The notes: generated by a model not told the origin, from the letters alone. A stretch of 64,000 nucleotides of DNA from Bacteroidales bacterium UBA1192 (GCA_002310175.1 DBYG01000067.1:25128-89127), one strand, 5' to 3'. Positions 18,287-28,596 are shown, counted from the first letter of the stretch. Made by a program: numbers and translations.

Positions 18287-20611
18287 ATGAGATACATTCC
18301 AATAACAGCTATGGTGCTTGTGCTTATGGCATGCGGAGCCCCACGGCAGAGAGAAATGAAACTGCATTATGACAGGCCGGCAACTTACTTTGAGGAGGCT
18401 CTGCCTATAGGTAACGGCAGGTTGGGAGCAATGGTGTATGGCGGAACTGTCACGGACAAGTTGTCGTTGAACGATATAACCCTATGGACCGGGGAGCCTG
18501 AAAGCAGGGCCGGCCATGTGGATATGGAACTGTATCCCGGTCTTACCCGATGGGGTGAAGCTGCAAGATACGTTGATTCCATCCGTTTGGCGCTTGATGC
18601 AGAGGATTACCGTAGAGCGGAAAACCTTCAGCATAAGATACAGGGACATTACAGTGAGAATTACCAGCCGCTGGGTACGCTCACTATCCGTTATCCGGAA
18701 GCTGGGATATCGGATTACAATCGGGAATTGGATATATCGGAGGCCGTGGCAAGGGTCTCTTATCTGCGTGACGGGAAGAGGTTCAGTACGGAATATTTTG
18801 CATCGGCTCCTGATTCCGTGATTGTGGTGCGGATAGAGAGCGCTGAACCAATTGATGCAGAGTTGGTGCTGGATTGTCCTCATCCGCATGAAACTGCTTA
18901 CGGCGATGGACGCATCATGGTTGACGGCTATGTGGCATACCATTCATACCCAAACTATTTCCGTACTAGACATGAGCGTTTCATGTACTCTCCGGATAGG
19001 GGAATCCATTACAGGACCGTGCTGCTGGCAGAGTGTGACGGACGGACTGAGACTGACGGTAAATCTCTGTCCCTTAAAGGAGTAAAGGAGGTCGTAATCA
19101 AGATTGTAAACTCCACATCGTTCAACGGCTTTGACCATGACCCGGTTCTTGAAGGACTGCCTTACCGTGAGCTGGCCGATGCCAACACAAAGCGTGTGTC
19201 TGAGAAAAGCTACACTGAAATCCGTAAGAAGCATTCCAAGGATTACAGGAGTTTCTTTGATCGTCTGACAATTAACCTTGGCGAGACAGATCCCGGTATA
19301 AAGGCTCTGCCTACCGACCAGCAACTCAAGCTTTATTCCGATGAGAACCAGGCAAATCCGGAGCTGGAGGCACTCTATTTTCAGTACGGCAGGTATCTGC
19401 TTATTTCCAGTTCGCGTACGCCAGGCGTGCCAGCCAACCTGCAGGGACTTTGGAATGAGAGCATGGAACCGCCTTGGAGCAGCAATTACACAATTAACAT
19501 CAATCTGGAGGAGAACTATTGGCCAGCCGAGCCTGCTGCACTGCCAGAGATGCATGAGGTCATGCTGGATTATGTGAACAACATGTCCGTTTCGGGCAGG
19601 GAAGTCGCCGGCAACTATCTTGGGGTGAATAAAGGTTGGGCTTCGGGCCACAACAGCGATATCTGGGCAAATGCTATCCCCGTGGGGTTAGGAACAGGTG
19701 ATCCCAATTGGGCCAACTGGTATATGTCCGGTCCATGGCTGGCCACACATATCTGGGAACATTATCTGTTTACACGTGACATGGAACGCCTAAAAAAGGA
19801 CTATCCGGCTCTGAAAGGGGCGGCGGAATTCTGCATGGCATGGTTGGTGGAGAAAGACGGTGAACTGATAACGTCCCCATCCACATCGCCTGAGAACAAA
19901 TACATTACCGACAAAGGGTTCCACGGGGCTACACTATACGGTGCAACTGCCGATATAGCTATGATACGGGAGTGTCTTATGGATGCTCGGGCTGCATCAC
20001 TTGAATTGTCGGATCCCGATTTTGCAAGAATATGTGATTCTTACATCAGCAGGCTACGCCCATATCATATAGGTGCGGACGGTCATCTGCAGGAGTGGTA
20101 TTACGATTGGGCTGATGAGGATCCGCAGCATCGCCACCAGTCACATTTGTTCGGAGTATATCCCGGACATCAGATAACGGGCGGAGAGCTTGGGAACGCG
20201 GCACTCAAATCGTTAGAGATTAAGGGATTTGAGACCACTGGCTGGAGCTGTGGCTGGCGCATTAACCTCTATGCCCGTCTTGGGGATGGGGAAAATGCCT
20301 ACCGCATGTACCGAAGGCTTTTGCGTTACATCAGTCCCGACAATTACCGCGGACGGGATGCCCGCAGGGGCGGCGGTACTTATCCCAATCTGTTCGATGC
20401 ACACTCACCGTTCCAGATAGACGGAAATTTCGGAGGCTGTGCCGGAGTGATGGAGATGCTCCTTAGGTCCGATGAGCAGCAGGTCAATCCTCTGCCAGCA
20501 TTGCCTGCCGCATGGCCCGACGGTTACATTCGAGGCATACGCACCCGTACCGGTCAGACCGTTGACATGGTCTGGAAGAACGGTAAGGTCAGGAAATTCA
20601 TAGTAAAGTAG
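18287..20611 (+). CDS. GH95 alpha-L-fucosidase-type lipoprotein
   Basis: A 774-residue glycoside hydrolase of family 95, which removes alpha-1,2-linked L-fucose (some members act on galactose). The N-terminal lipobox VLMAC anchors it to a membrane. Family landmarks are LPIGNGRLGAMVYG, NLQGLWNES, the Asn pair in YTININLEENYWP, the acid Glu in SPSTSPENKY (about residue 535), and the base Asp in FQIDGNFGG (about 711). It suits growth on host mucin or milk glycans. There is no SusC/SusD pair next to it, so it is not part of a classical polysaccharide locus here. It overlaps the converging gene by 14 bases. Confidence 0.93.
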   Translation: MRYIPITAMVLVLMACGAPRQREMKLHYDRPATYFEEALPIGNGRLGAMVYGGTVTDKLSLNDITLWTGEPESRAGHVDMELYPGLTRWGEAARYVDSIRLALDAEDYRRAENLQHKIQGHYSENYQPLGTLTIRYPEAGISDYNRELDISEAVARVSYLRDGKRFSTEYFASAPDSVIVVRIESAEPIDAELVLDCPHPHETAYGDGRIMVDGYVAYHSYPNYFRTRHERFMYSPDRGIHYRTVLLAECDGRTETDGKSLSLKGVKEVVIKIVNSTSFNGFDHDPVLEGLPYRELADANTKRVSEKSYTEIRKKHSKDYRSFFDRLTINLGETDPGIKALPTDQQLKLYSDENQANPELEALYFQYGRYLLISSSRTPGVPANLQGLWNESMEPPWSSNYTININLEENYWPAEPAALPEMHEVMLDYVNNMSVSGREVAGNYLGVNKGWASGHNSDIWANAIPVGLGTGDPNWANWYMSGPWLATHIWEHYLFTRDMERLKKDYPALKGAAEFCMAWLVEKDGELITSPSTSPENKYITDKGFHGATLYGATADIAMIRECLMDARAASLELSDPDFARICDSYISRLRPYHIGADGHLQEWYYDWADEDPQHRHQSHLFGVYPGHQITGGELGNAALKSLEIKGFETTGWSCGWRINLYARLGDGENAYRMYRRLLRYISPDNYRGRDARRGGGTYPNLFDAHSPFQIDGNFGGCAGVMEMLLRSDEQQVNPLPALPAAWPDGYIRGIRTRTGQTVDMVWKNGKVRKFIVK

Positions 20612-21815
20612 CTTTGCACAAATTCAGGAGGATACGGCGTGAGTCGGAGAGTGTAGTGGCTATCAGGTAGCGTGAGCCTCCGTCGCGTATCTTGAGGCGG
20701 CGTTGGAGTTGTGATGCTGATTCCGGGAAGTTACGGACCGATAGGTTGGCTTGTGTCTTAATGATGGATGCAAGGGATTTCTTATCAAAGGGGATAATTC
20801 CTTCTATCATGAATGTACGGCCGGGGAACCGTATCGGTTCTGTCTTGCGCCAGAATAGGTGTGTGTCGGGATGGAGCAGGGCAGTGCCAGTCTGTGCGGC
20901 TATGGTGCGGAACAAGGCGCTTTTCATATAAGGGGCCGATGGCTCGCTGATGAATGTACCGGGTTCAAGACAGGCCGGATCTGCAATCGGAAGATTCAAT
21001 GCATGGTCTGCGCTTCTGACCGATGAAACCGGCAATCCCGGTGTTCCGTCAGCGTTTATGTCTATCGCATCAATTACCGGCTCTCCGTCAAATCCACGCT
21101 GAATGAGCAAGGTTATCTCTTTGCATTCACCTTCCAGACCGATGATCATGACGCGGCTTACGTGCTTGAGTTCGGTGAGCGCGCGGCTTATGTCCAGCAT
21201 AGGTGATAACTTGACCATGACATTGGCCGATACGCGGAGCATGTCATTCTGCATTGCAGCGGCATCGGGTTGGCAATCCGTTATTGAAATAAGTTTGCGT
21301 CCGGCATCTCCCCTGCGTGCCGGATCAAGATATAGAAGGTCAAAACTGTCCGGTTCCTGCCGTGCTATGAAATTCTCTGCATTGTCGCAGTATACCTCTA
21401 TTTCCGGGCGTCCGAGTACCTTGAAATTGATTTTAGCTTTTTCACATAGTTCTGCCGACATTTCATTGTAGCAGGTGCGGGCAGCATGCCTTGATATGAA
21501 AAAGCAGTCAATGCCCATTCCACCGGTGATATCGGCCATTCGGATGCCTTTGCCTAGAATAGATTCTATGCGTGAAGCTTTATACAGTGCTATGTGTTGG
21601 GATGTGCACTGCTCCAGAGACAGGTGTTTAGGGTATTTTATGCCATTTGTGGCAGCCCACGAGGGTATTTTGATATGCGCAGTCTGCCATCCTGAAATCT
21701 GAGTCAGGACATATTGCATATCCATCCTGGCAGGATGGGGTGATAGCGCAACAGCGTGGACATTGTCTGTGCGATGCTTGCGTATGAATTGCTCCGTAGG
21801 GTCATTTGCATCCAT
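20598..21815 (-). CDS. Class I SAM-dependent methyltransferase (THUMP-like C-terminus)
   Basis: A 405-residue protein with a Rossmann methyltransferase core: motif I ADITGGMGIDCFF near residue 93 and DLLYLDPARR near residue 160. The latter resembles the catalytic DPxR/DPPY region of RNA and base methyltransferases. The C-terminal part looks like the THUMP-like domain found with it in Bacteroidetes. The target is unknown; an RNA substrate is likely by family. Its 3' end overlaps the GH95 gene on the other strand, so the two stop codons are interleaved. Confidence 0.8.
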   Translation of the reverse strand: MDANDPTEQFIRKHRTDNVHAVALSPHPARMDMQYVLTQISGWQTAHIKIPSWAATNGIKYPKHLSLEQCTSQHIALYKASRIESILGKGIRMADITGGMGIDCFFISRHAARTCYNEMSAELCEKAKINFKVLGRPEIEVYCDNAENFIARQEPDSFDLLYLDPARRGDAGRKLISITDCQPDAAAMQNDMLRVSANVMVKLSPMLDISRALTELKHVSRVMIIGLEGECKEITLLIQRGFDGEPVIDAIDINADGTPGLPVSSVRSADHALNLPIADPACLEPGTFISEPSAPYMKSALFRTIAAQTGTALLHPDTHLFWRKTEPIRFPGRTFMIEGIIPFDKKSLASIIKTQANLSVRNFPESASQLQRRLKIRDGGSRYLIATTLSDSRRILLNLCKATLL

Positions 21816-21905
21816 ATCACCTTCAAAAATAGGAAATAATTACAACTATTCTCCATGTGCAAAACATATTTTTATTACTTTCACGACATTAAACCAAAGT
21901 GCTTT

Positions 21906-23399
21906 ATGAAGAAACTGTTTTTTGCTTTGGCCGGCATGCTGGCTTTTGTGGCATGCGGCACTCAGGATAACGGCCCCATCCTGACTATTGAGGGCGGCCA
22001 GATACAGGGTGTTTCTACCGATATCAAGGGAGTTACCGTTTATCGCGGAATCCCGTTTGCGGCACCTCCTATAGGGCAGAATCGCTGGAAGGCTCCGCAG
22101 CCTGTTATTCCATGGGAGGGAGTGAGACTCTGTGACAAGTTCGGTCATCCGCCATTTCAGGCTGCCCATTATCCCGGCGGCTACACCACGGAATGGGGTT
22201 ATGGCGATGAGGCTCCCTACAGCGAGGACTGTCTCTACTTGAACGTATGGACCACCAAACCTGGCAAGCCCGATGCCAAGCTGCCTGTTGCCATCTGGAT
22301 ATTTGGCGGCGGCATGCGTGAGGGCTGGGGATCGGAGCCTGAGTTTGACGGACAGGAGTGGGCTAACAAGGATGTTGTGCTGGTATCATTCAACTACCGC
22401 GTAGGTCCGTTCGGATTCTTTGCACATCCTGAACTTTCGGCCGAGGATCCCGAGCATGCAACCGGTAACTGGGGCACTCTGGACCAGATTGAGGCTATGA
22501 AGTGGGTCAAGAAGAACATCGCACAGTTTGGCGGTGATCCCGATAACGTGATGATATTCGGACAGAGCGCCGGATCACGCAGCGTCAAGTTCCTGAGCGC
22601 ATCGCCTCTGACCAAAGGTCTGTTCAATAAGGCTGTCATAATGAGCGGAAGCGGATTGGTAAAGCCACGTCCCCAGAGTGCAGCTGCTCCTGCCGGTCGT
22701 GGCATGGGTATGGGAATGGCTATGCCGCAGCAGGGTATGACCACATTGGCCGAGGCCGAGGCATCAACCAAGGAGGTCTGCGACTGGGCCAACCTGACCA
22801 CACTGCGTCAGCTGCGCGGCGCCAGCACTGAGACCATATTCGCTCTAGGCGGACTCTACACCAACGTGACCGGAAAACGCAGCATACTGACCGCATCCCC
22901 CATATCACCTTATATAGACGGATATGTGCTGACCGAGTCATTCGATGACGCCTGCTTAGACGGATCGCTGGCTCAGGTTCCTTATCTGATTGGATACACA
23001 CTGAACGATGCAGGCAACATGGGCACACAGATTGCCGATTTCTGCCTGAACCGCGAGGAGAAGGGCGGCAAGGCATACGCCTATCAGTTTGCACGTCCGC
23101 TGCCTGATGACGGCAATCATCCCGAGGTTACACAGCGCCTTAGAGGTGCATTCCACTCATCGGACCTGTGGTTTGTGTTCAAGTCATTGAAGCATTGCTG
23201 GCGCCCTTGGACTCAGGGAGACTGGGACCTGTCGGAGAAGATGCTTACAGCATGGTCTAACTTTGCCAAGTACGGTGACCCGAACGGTCCGGATGGCGGC
23301 GAGTGGAAACCGTTCACTAATGACAACCAACAGTTCATGATCTTCAAGCTGGATGAGAATGATGTGGAGGCATCGGAGTTGGGTAATCCGTTGAGGTAG
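21906..23399 (+). CDS. Type B carboxylesterase lipoprotein
   Basis: A serine esterase of the alpha/beta-hydrolase carboxylesterase family. The start at 21906 gives a signal with lipobox AFVAC; the frame extends upstream but without a better start. Landmarks are EDCLYLNVW, the oxyanion-hole region IFGGGM, and nucleophile Ser221 in GQSAGS. The active-site His is expected near the C-terminus, around FHSSDLWF. A Met/Gly-rich insert (GRGMGMGMAMPQQG) is unusual. The likely role is deacylation of dietary or host esters at the cell surface. It stands alone. Confidence 0.88.
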   Translation: MKKLFFALAGMLAFVACGTQDNGPILTIEGGQIQGVSTDIKGVTVYRGIPFAAPPIGQNRWKAPQPVIPWEGVRLCDKFGHPPFQAAHYPGGYTTEWGYGDEAPYSEDCLYLNVWTTKPGKPDAKLPVAIWIFGGGMREGWGSEPEFDGQEWANKDVVLVSFNYRVGPFGFFAHPELSAEDPEHATGNWGTLDQIEAMKWVKKNIAQFGGDPDNVMIFGQSAGSRSVKFLSASPLTKGLFNKAVIMSGSGLVKPRPQSAAAPAGRGMGMGMAMPQQGMTTLAEAEASTKEVCDWANLTTLRQLRGASTETIFALGGLYTNVTGKRSILTASPISPYIDGYVLTESFDDACLDGSLAQVPYLIGYTLNDAGNMGTQIADFCLNREEKGGKAYAYQFARPLPDDGNHPEVTQRLRGAFHSSDLWFVFKSLKHCWRPWTQGDWDLSEKMLTAWSNFAKYGDPNGPDGGEWKPFTNDNQQFMIFKLDENDVEASELGNPLR

Positions 23400-23446
23400 C
23401 TGTAATCCGGCAGGCAGAATCCGGTCAAGTCCGTAGCAAATGAAGC

Positions 23447-24520
23447 TCACAGGTTTCTCCGCCTTACCCAGTCAGATGGTGATTTGCCGGTGATGATCCT
23501 GAAATTTCTACGAAAGGATTCTTCGCTGGCAAATCCTGACATCTCACCAACCTGGGCTATAGAGAGTTTGCCGTCTTCTTCCATTATTTTCTTGGCGTAT
23601 TCTACCCGGTAAGTGTTGACGAACAAGGCAAATGATTTACCGCTGTGAGAGTTTATGCTGGTGGATACGTATGTACGGTTGCTCCCTATGGACTTGGCCA
23701 GATCTATAACAGACAAACCGGGCTGAAGGAATAATCTTTCTTTTTCCATCTTTTCCACGATGGCATTGAAAAGGGCTGAGTCTTCATTTTCCTTATATGC
23801 TGGTATATTATCCTCATTGAGCTCGTCATTCATCTGGTACGCCCCGAAACGGTAGCGGAACCCCACGTAGGCTATAGCGTAAATAATGCCAGCAAAAAGT
23901 ACGGATGGTACTGCGAGTAAGTCCTTTCCCATAAAGAAACGCGGTCCCAGAAAGGTCAGCGCTACGGTACAGAATGCGGCTGTGAACTGTACGGCAGCCA
24001 GAATTATGATAGGTTTTGCAGTCTTTCCATCAACTTCTGAGTATGAGTCATAGACACTGCGGTCAAATGCTGTGAGTTTTTTCAGACTGATTACACACAC
24101 CAGAATGGTTTGGATGGGGCGGACAATTCTGATGAAACCATCGGGATACTCATGATTGAGTCCGAACAGTAGCACCGATACACTTGCTACGGCAGCAATA
24201 AGACCGGGAGTGCACAACAGTGCCATTTCAAACTTGCCCGGATTGTGACAGTCTGTTATTGCCTTAATGTAGAGGTAGTATAACGGATATGTGGTGAGCG
24301 TGGCCCAAGAGTAGATGACTGTCAGTACATTATAGCCGGGAGTATGTGCGGCACTGTAATAAACGGCATGGTACAGGAACAGGACCATTGATACAGACAG
24401 GAACATTCCAAGGTAGTGTTGCGCCCTGTTCAAATCCCTGTAACTGATTCCGGCATGGACAGTCCAGAACAGACAGACCATGAAGGGAAGCATAGGAATT
24501 ATATTTTTTATAATAGCCAT
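23447..24520 (-). CDS. Membrane-anchored AraC-family regulator
   Basis: About 357 residues. The N-terminal 230 residues contain roughly seven hydrophobic helices. The C-terminal part is an AraC/XylS HTH pair (LSVIDLAKSIGSNRTYVSTS and LSIAQVGEMSGFASEESFRR, then TGKSPSDWVRRR). This is a membrane-bound sensor type seen in Bacteroidetes. The open frame extends 30 codons upstream, but a TATATTTG box at 24537-24530 lies inside that extension, so the ATG at 24520 is taken as the start. It is divergent from the two small lipoproteins, which are plausible targets. Confidence 0.87.
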   Translation of the reverse strand: MAIIKNIIPMLPFMVCLFWTVHAGISYRDLNRAQHYLGMFLSVSMVLFLYHAVYYSAAHTPGYNVLTVIYSWATLTTYPLYYLYIKAITDCHNPGKFEMALLCTPGLIAAVASVSVLLFGLNHEYPDGFIRIVRPIQTILVCVISLKKLTAFDRSVYDSYSEVDGKTAKPIIILAAVQFTAAFCTVALTFLGPRFFMGKDLLAVPSVLFAGIIYAIAYVGFRYRFGAYQMNDELNEDNIPAYKENEDSALFNAIVEKMEKERLFLQPGLSVIDLAKSIGSNRTYVSTSINSHSGKSFALFVNTYRVEYAKKIMEEDGKLSIAQVGEMSGFASEESFRRNFRIITGKSPSDWVRRRNL

Positions 24521-24529
24521 TCTGGGGTG

Positions 24530-24537
24530 CAAATATA
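24530..24537 (-). promoter_or_regulatory. -7 element of the AraC-family gene
   Basis: TATATTTG on the minus strand matches TAnnTTTG. It places the start codon at 24520, 9 bases downstream. Confidence 0.5.
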
Positions 24538-24631
24538 CTTTTTTGTATGATATGACTGATATATTTCTGTTTTGAATGGTAATACAGCAATAAAAATCAC
24601 ACCTTAGCATGTCAATTATAAAAATAGAAAA

Positions 24632-25150
24632 ATGAGAAGATTTCTGTTTATTGCCATTGCTATAGCTATGCTTGGCATGACTTTCACATCATGTGACAAA
24701 GAAAAAGAAGATGACTCCAAGAAAACGTTCTCTCTTAACGGACGCTGGGACGGTGTACCTGAAGGTGTTGAGGTAGGAACAGGTGAGCAACGCATTACTC
24801 TCATCTTTGACGGAAACAAAGTTGATGTTTATATTGTTGCTTGGGGAGATCATCTTAAAGGAACATACACCTATGAGAACGACAAGCTTGATTTCTCATT
24901 CAAGAATGAAGACGCTTTTGATGCCCTCATCATAGAAGATACCTATAAGGGCTGGAATATGTCTGACGGAGCGTTGGATCCCGAGACTTTTGAACTCACA
25001 TACACCGATGAAATGCCATATCGCTGGTATCAGATGGATCCGGAGCAGTTTGAAATGGATGTGGATTTCCTCAAGGACTTTAATTTCAAGGTGATTGACG
25101 AAAAGAAAGCTGTAGGTGGCCCGATGAATCTGGAATTTATAAAGAGGTAA
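24632..25150 (+). CDS. Small secreted lipoprotein A
   Basis: A 172-residue protein with lipobox FTSC (signal MRRFLFIAIAIAMLGMTFTS) followed by an acidic/Lys linker. The mature part is short beta-strands (RITLIFDGNKVDVYIV, GTYTYENDKLDFSF) like a lipocalin-type fold. No enzyme motif is visible and the function is unknown. The next gene, 20 bases downstream, has the same layout and a similar GRW/GKW-FxGN-LxGT pattern, suggesting tandem duplication. Confidence 0.8.
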   Translation: MRRFLFIAIAIAMLGMTFTSCDKEKEDDSKKTFSLNGRWDGVPEGVEVGTGEQRITLIFDGNKVDVYIVAWGDHLKGTYTYENDKLDFSFKNEDAFDALIIEDTYKGWNMSDGALDPETFELTYTDEMPYRWYQMDPEQFEMDVDFLKDFNFKVIDEKKAVGGPMNLEFIKR

Positions 25151-25170
25151 ATCGTAAACAAAACCGTAAT

Positions 25171-25677
25171 ATGAAATCAATTATTCGTTTTATCTGTGCC
25201 GCTGTAGCAATCAGCTTGGCATTTACATCCTGCGATAAGGATGACAATGAAACCAGTGGTGAAAAGACCGCCCTGGAGGGTAAATGGGTACATTCCGAAA
25301 GGGATGAATATGACAACAACGGTTATGCTGACCGCGTGGAGAGTTTTACCTTTAAGGGTAACACATTCATTCTTGAAAGCTCAGAAACCGGTAGGAATCC
25401 ACAGGGCGGATTATGGGGATACGGCCATAAACTGACAGGAACCTTTACCTGTACCGGATCTACATTCACAATCAAGGTTGAAAAGTTCTACGGTTTCAAT
25501 AATGGAGACGAGCAGTTTGACTGGCATGAGTATGATGATGGAACAGAAGGTAAGAGCTTTACTTTCAGTTATCAGATAGAGGACGGACATTCTTTGGGCG
25601 TTACCGCTCCAGGAGAATTTGCGCTTGGCGGTGGTTCATATCTGGGTCAAGGCCAGGCCTGGTATGCAAAGGAATAA
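25171..25677 (+). CDS. Small secreted lipoprotein B
   Basis: A 168-residue protein with lipobox FTSC and the acidic linker CDKDDNETSG. The mature part has LEGKWVHSE, VESFTFKGNTF and LTGTFTCTGSTFTIKV, matching lipoprotein A in order and spacing. It is probably a diverged paralogue. The function is unknown. A membrane AraC regulator on the opposite strand may control both. Confidence 0.8.
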   Translation: MKSIIRFICAAVAISLAFTSCDKDDNETSGEKTALEGKWVHSERDEYDNNGYADRVESFTFKGNTFILESSETGRNPQGGLWGYGHKLTGTFTCTGSTFTIKVEKFYGFNNGDEQFDWHEYDDGTEGKSFTFSYQIEDGHSLGVTAPGEFALGGGSYLGQGQAWYAKE

Positions 25678-25697
25678 TTATTTAAAAATAAATTACA

Positions 25698-28592
25698 TTA
25701 ATTCCTGCCGCACAGTTGACTGAAGTCACAGTTGCGGCAGGTTTCTTTATCATCAGTGGGACTAAACGGGATATCGGGGTTGAATATCTCTGAAATCACC
25801 TCTATCAACTTTTCCTCAAACTCCTTACGGCATTGGTTGTTGAAATCGGTAAGTACATCATTACCTATACGGTAGTAGATGTCATAGGCTGTTGGTCTGG
25901 ACGATGAGCGGGTGTAAATCAGGGTGGGGGCCAGCCTGTACTTGCTGAACTGTGGCTGCATGCTCATGATGTAGGCGTAATAGAATATCTGGAATGCCTG
26001 GCTCTTTCGGTTTCTGTAGCTTGTAGGAGGGAATAGGTCGTCAAGTGTGGCCGGTGTGCCTTTATTCTTTCCGGTCTTGTAATCTACTATGCGCAGTATG
26101 CCGTCCCTGCAGTCCATGCGGTCGATGATTCCCTTGATACGAATCTGAATTCTGGAACCTGTTTCCCGTGGGTCGGGAACGGAAACAAAATGCTTGTATT
26201 CATCCGATTCACCGCCTATGTACCGGAACGGTGTGTACAGTTCCATATCCATGCGCAGAATCTGGCGCAAGTATTTGAGTATGACTTCAAAATTGATGAT
26301 TTGTGTGCCGCTGTAATCGTCCTTGCCTATCTCCTTGCGGTCAAAGTATTCATCGCGGAATGCCTGCTGTACAAAGCTTTCAAGGAGGGTGCGGTCTTTG
26401 AGCAGGGACTCTATCTCACTGCTTGTTATGGTGTGGTCGGCATTTTTTGATGCCAGATGGTCGTATGCCAGTTCTGCGCTCTTGTGAAACAGGGTCCCAA
26501 ACATGTCGTAGCCTATGTCCGTATCTGTATCCTTGGGCTTTCTCAGGCCTGCAATCTGCATCAGATAGAACTTGAGCGTGCAGTCCATGTATGTGTTGAG
26601 GGCCGATGGTGACAGATATGTATTATTGTCAGAGAAATCATATCTGCGGCGAATATTCTTGAGTACAGAAGATGTCTTTTGTACGGTAAGGGGTGTGGCT
26701 TCTGTATCCGAGCGGTCCGGTTTAAGTGTGATCCGGTTTATTTCGGCCCCGCTCACAATGAGCTGGAGCAGGTAACGTGATATCTGGCCTTTACCAATGC
26801 CCGGAGCATCGGCATTGCCGTTATAGACCATTGTTACATTTCTGGCACGCTGAATGAGATGGTGGAAATTGTACGATGCAACGGCGCTTTTGTCCTGCAT
26901 GGTGGTCAGTCCGAAAGCCACACGTAAGTTATAGGGTATGAAGGATGCGTTCTGGCCGGACTTAGGCAGGGTGCCTTCCTGTGCTGACAGCAGCAATACG
27001 TTCTTGAAGTCCAGGTTACGGGTTTCAATAAGGCCCATAATCTGCATTCCTACAGCGGGCTCACCATGGAACGGTACCGTGGTGGAGGAGAGAATGGAGC
27101 GGATTAGACGGCATAGGGTCTCGGTCTGCAATTCCAGGTTTCCCTGAACTGCCAGGGAATGAAGGCGGTTTATCTGCGTGAATATGCGGTATAGCGCCTC
27201 CTGATTAAGCGGTTGGAAAAGAGTGTCTTCCTCACGCTCACGTATAACCGGAACAAGTGACTTGAGGACAGTGAGCAGATATTGCAGTAGTTGTAAATTG
27301 TCTGTGGCCGGGGAGAAAAGCACCGAAAGCTGCCGGTGGGAGATGAGAGCAGTAGTATCCGGAAACATCCGACGGTTTTTCCGCAGCTCCTCAAGTATTG
27401 TCAGAGCATCGGGTGATAACGCTACGGTCATGGGATTGCCCAATACGCGGCTGATGGACTGTATGCTGTATCGGCCTCTGTTACGGGCGGCAATACGCTG
27501 CATGTCAAGCAGTGCAGTAACCAGATTGTAAAGTGAGGTCTCCGTGAGCGGATAACCCATGGTGATGTTCACATTGGGCGCATCATCCTGCGGAATGCTG
27601 TGCAGAACTGGTTGCAGCAGTGATTCATCGGCCAATACAATAGCGGTTTCACGGCCGGTCCTTCCATCGGTATCCAGCGATTCAAGCCACTGCGGGATAT
27701 AGCGTGCCTGGGCGTTGTCGGTTGATGTCTCCACTATCGTGAGCTTGGCCTTTCGCAAATTCCGGAACGTTTCAGTTGGAATCTCATTCGGGAAATCCTT
27801 GAGGTTATCCCTCAGGAACCGGCCGGCTTCATGCAGGATGCTACTATCAGTGTATGCCGGATCGTAGTCCCAATAGAACATGGCCTTGCCTGTACCTTGT
27901 ATGGCATGAAACAGAGCCTTCTCAGCCTTGTCCAGGCTGTTGAATCCCATAAACACGTACCGTCGTGCTGTAAGGCGGCCGGTGTCAAGTTTTTCAATTA
28001 CACGGCGCTGTATCAGTCCGTTGTAGCCTATGCCACGTTCTGAGAGCAGTTCCACAAAGCGGCTGTAGATTTTACCCAGTACGTTCCAGACGGTCTGGTA
28101 TCGGGCGCGCAGTTCTGTGGGCCGGCTATTCTTCATCTCGCCGAAGAACTGCTCCATAGCCTCTCTCTGCTCCTCTGTAAGGAATGATGTGTCAGACATC
28201 TCACGCTGCTCGCTGAGCAGGCTGAACAGCTGGCCAGCATCCGCCATGTTGCGGTCAATGTCATCAAAATCTGCAAGCATTAGCTCTCCCCATGACCAGA
28301 AACTGTCAAGTGACTCATTGGACTTTAGTTCATCGGTATAAATCTGATGGAGTAGGGTGACCATCTCTATGCGGTCAGCCAGACGAAGGTCGGTCAGCGA
28401 CCGAAACAGTTCCTCTATAGTGGTGTATTGCGGCGACCAGACAGGTTGTGTACTGCACTGCGCCAAGCTGTCGTCAAAGAAAAGACGGGCGCGGCGGTTG
28501 GGGAATACCACCGTAACATCGGCCAGCCCGGCCTCTCCGCTCCCGCACTTGGCGTACAGGTCCTTTGCAACTATATTTAGGAATGTCTCCAT
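25698..28592 (-). CDS. AddB-like PD-(D/E)XK nuclease
   Basis: About 964 residues. The N-terminus (VVFPNRRARLFFDDSLAQ) and middle match the inactivated-helicase part of AddB-like proteins. The C-terminal PD-(D/E)XK nuclease has IVDYKTGK near residue 832. A lone Cys in YMDCTLKFYL together with CRNCDFSQLC at the end forms the four-Cys set expected for an AddB-type iron-sulfur cluster. With AddA it would resect double-strand breaks for RecA. The start at 28592 lies 4 bases after the cation-transporter stop; an in-frame extension to 28625 is rejected because it would overlap that gene. The addA-like partner is 17 kb away, beyond the island. Confidence 0.85.
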   Translation of the reverse strand: METFLNIVAKDLYAKCGSGEAGLADVTVVFPNRRARLFFDDSLAQCSTQPVWSPQYTTIEELFRSLTDLRLADRIEMVTLLHQIYTDELKSNESLDSFWSWGELMLADFDDIDRNMADAGQLFSLLSEQREMSDTSFLTEEQREAMEQFFGEMKNSRPTELRARYQTVWNVLGKIYSRFVELLSERGIGYNGLIQRRVIEKLDTGRLTARRYVFMGFNSLDKAEKALFHAIQGTGKAMFYWDYDPAYTDSSILHEAGRFLRDNLKDFPNEIPTETFRNLRKAKLTIVETSTDNAQARYIPQWLESLDTDGRTGRETAIVLADESLLQPVLHSIPQDDAPNVNITMGYPLTETSLYNLVTALLDMQRIAARNRGRYSIQSISRVLGNPMTVALSPDALTILEELRKNRRMFPDTTALISHRQLSVLFSPATDNLQLLQYLLTVLKSLVPVIREREEDTLFQPLNQEALYRIFTQINRLHSLAVQGNLELQTETLCRLIRSILSSTTVPFHGEPAVGMQIMGLIETRNLDFKNVLLLSAQEGTLPKSGQNASFIPYNLRVAFGLTTMQDKSAVASYNFHHLIQRARNVTMVYNGNADAPGIGKGQISRYLLQLIVSGAEINRITLKPDRSDTEATPLTVQKTSSVLKNIRRRYDFSDNNTYLSPSALNTYMDCTLKFYLMQIAGLRKPKDTDTDIGYDMFGTLFHKSAELAYDHLASKNADHTITSSEIESLLKDRTLLESFVQQAFRDEYFDRKEIGKDDYSGTQIINFEVILKYLRQILRMDMELYTPFRYIGGESDEYKHFVSVPDPRETGSRIQIRIKGIIDRMDCRDGILRIVDYKTGKNKGTPATLDDLFPPTSYRNRKSQAFQIFYYAYIMSMQPQFSKYRLAPTLIYTRSSSRPTAYDIYYRIGNDVLTDFNNQCRKEFEEKLIEVISEIFNPDIPFSPTDDKETCRNCDFSQLCGRN

Positions 28593-28596
28593 ATTT

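Noticed and set aside
18287..20611. GH95 gene as part of a polysaccharide utilisation locus
   Set aside because: No SusC/SusD pair or other glycosidase lies beside it.
25704..25741. 9-bp perfect inverted repeat CCTGCCGCA/TGCGGCAGG near the AddB-like stop
   Set aside because: It arises from the coding of two Cys-Arg/Cys-Gly-Arg segments in the Cys cluster. It may still help termination, but coding explains it.
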